From assembly GCF_963666525.1 (NCBI RefSeq), contig NZ_OY762905.1, forward strand, positions 3,761,501-3,825,500: a DNA stretch of 64,000 bases, written 5' to 3'. Positions 63,037-64,000 of this stretch are shown here, piece by piece (the first letter of the stretch is position 1; every line of letters begins with the position of its first letter). The notes below the pieces were generated by a model. The model made no database searches. It worked only from the letters and a program-made list of their open reading frames with translations, and was not told the DNA's origin. This stretch comes from an uncultured Cohaesibacter sp. GTDB lineage: Bacteria; Pseudomonadota; Alphaproteobacteria; Rhizobiales; Cohaesibacteraceae. A program made the translations under genes and the position numbers.

Positions 63037-63330
63037 GGGATATCCTTGAAAAGAGGGGAGGGTAAGCGAGCCGCTGAGGACAGCGAAGCTCTCCGACCCT
63101 TTTCCCCAAAATCGGCCAAAGCAAGAAATGTCACGCGCTTATCATCGGAAAAAGCCAAATTTGGATGTCTGGAAACGTTTGGCACCTGCCCAGAAACAAA
63201 CAAGGGCCTTTTCCAATCCCGGGACCATGAAAATGTCTGGATGGACATGTGTCTTTCTTCCCTGAGAATGAGGCAGGCTACCATCCGCTGACCACGCGCA
63301 TAAACGTTACAGGCAAGGGCGTGGGGCCAA

Positions 63331-63360
63331 AGAAAAAGGCCGGTCTGTTGACCGGCCTTT
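63331..63360 (-). terminator. groL terminator, distal (most diverged) copy
   Basis: AAAGGCCGGTC-AACA-GACCGGCCTTT followed by TTCTTT on the minus strand; third copy of the groL terminator. Confidence 0.85.
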
Positions 63361-63456
63361 CTCAAGAACCAGGCAGAGAGCCTGGAACGTCATGACACCA
63401 TCATGCCGCCCCGGTGCGCTGCGCGCACAAACCGCTTCAGGCATGGGCGTGGGCCA

Positions 63457-63485
63457 AAGAAAAAGGCCGGTTTGTTGACCGGCCT
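63457..63485 (-). terminator. groL terminator, middle copy
   Basis: Same hairpin with one base change at the loop edge (GGTCAACAAACC), still forming GGCCGGT/ACCGGCC and a T tract. Confidence 0.85.
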
Positions 63486-63583
63486 TTCTCAAGAACCAAG
63501 CAGAGAGCCTGGAACGTCATGATTACATCATGCCGCCCCGGTGCGCTGCGCGCACAAACCGATTCAGGCATGGGCGTGGGCCA

Positions 63584-63613
63584 AAGAAAAAGGCCGGTCT
63601 GTTGACCGGCCTT
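63584..63613 (-). terminator. groL terminator, proximal copy
   Basis: AAGGCCGGTC-AACA-GACCGGCCTT followed by TTTCTTT, about 37 nt beyond the groL stop codon. This is the terminator that ends groL transcription first. Confidence 0.93.
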
Positions 63614-63649
63614 TCTCAAGAACCAAGCAGAGAGCCTGGAACGTCATGA

Positions 63650-64000
<351 letters not shown>

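Overview
The window looks like chromosomal DNA of an alphaproteobacterium of the Hyphomicrobiales (Rhizobiales) type, possibly a marine Cohaesibacter-like lineage (a guess at genus level). Supporting signs are a tandem glycine riboswitch before gcvT, the plant/alphaproteobacterial type of glutamate-cysteine ligase, the thrC / M16 peptidase / GNAT / EAL gene order, the hisS-hisZ-hisG operon, an XseA ending in QGSLF, BA14K-like and DUF1127 proteins, and perfect TTAA-N7-TTAA (CtrA-type) boxes. Almost every gene is ordinary chromosomal housekeeping or signalling; no complete insertion sequence, prophage, CRISPR array, rRNA or tRNA was seen.

Layout. 0-5 kb: 5' part of gcvT with its riboswitch, a TPR methyltransferase, rnhA with a degenerate copy of its own 5' end just upstream, two tandem PilZ paralogues with CtrA boxes, and an orphan ParD-like protein. 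5-14 kb: thrC, M16 peptidase, RimJ-like acetyltransferase and a very long c-di-GMP phosphodiesterase. 14-23 kb: yqgE, a DsbD-N-like thiol protein with a peroxiredoxin, xseA, rsmE, a LysE exporter, a DMT permease and gshA. 23-30 kb: small exported proteins, an AttH/CrtC-like lipocalin protein, another DMT permease, LysR and DUF1127. 30-37 kb: lutABC lactate oxidation genes divergent from two unusual TRAP-like permease genes, GNAT, cytochrome c. 38-45 kb: diguanylate cyclase, L,D-transpeptidase, DUF2927, CheZ-like phosphatase, tag and mscS. 45-50 kb: hisS-hisZ-hisG and an exported GH3 hexosaminidase.

50.5-55.5 kb is the accessory-looking part: an AT-rich, gene-poor stretch, a YdjC/ChbG-family protein that has lost its metal ligands, another gene-poor stretch, an isolated Cas6-like RAMP protein, a phage-CII-like regulator and an Rrf2/NsrR-type Fe-S regulator. 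I consider the stand-alone Cas6-like gene with its CII-like neighbour the best candidate for an undescribed system, although no array, leader or other cas gene is visible within the window.

55.6-64 kb: slyX, a soluble double-PAS chemoreceptor, an alpha/beta hydrolase, a periplasmic PDC-like sensor protein co-encoded with a membrane chemoreceptor, a frameshifted marC, a Lys/Pro/Ala-rich exported protein, and the 3' end of groL. The groL stop codon, its last codons and its terminator are repeated as 127-bp tandem units (three copies). Signalling genes (PilZ, GGDEF, EAL, CheZ, two chemoreceptors) are unusually frequent and suggest a motile bacterium that switches lifestyle through c-di-GMP.
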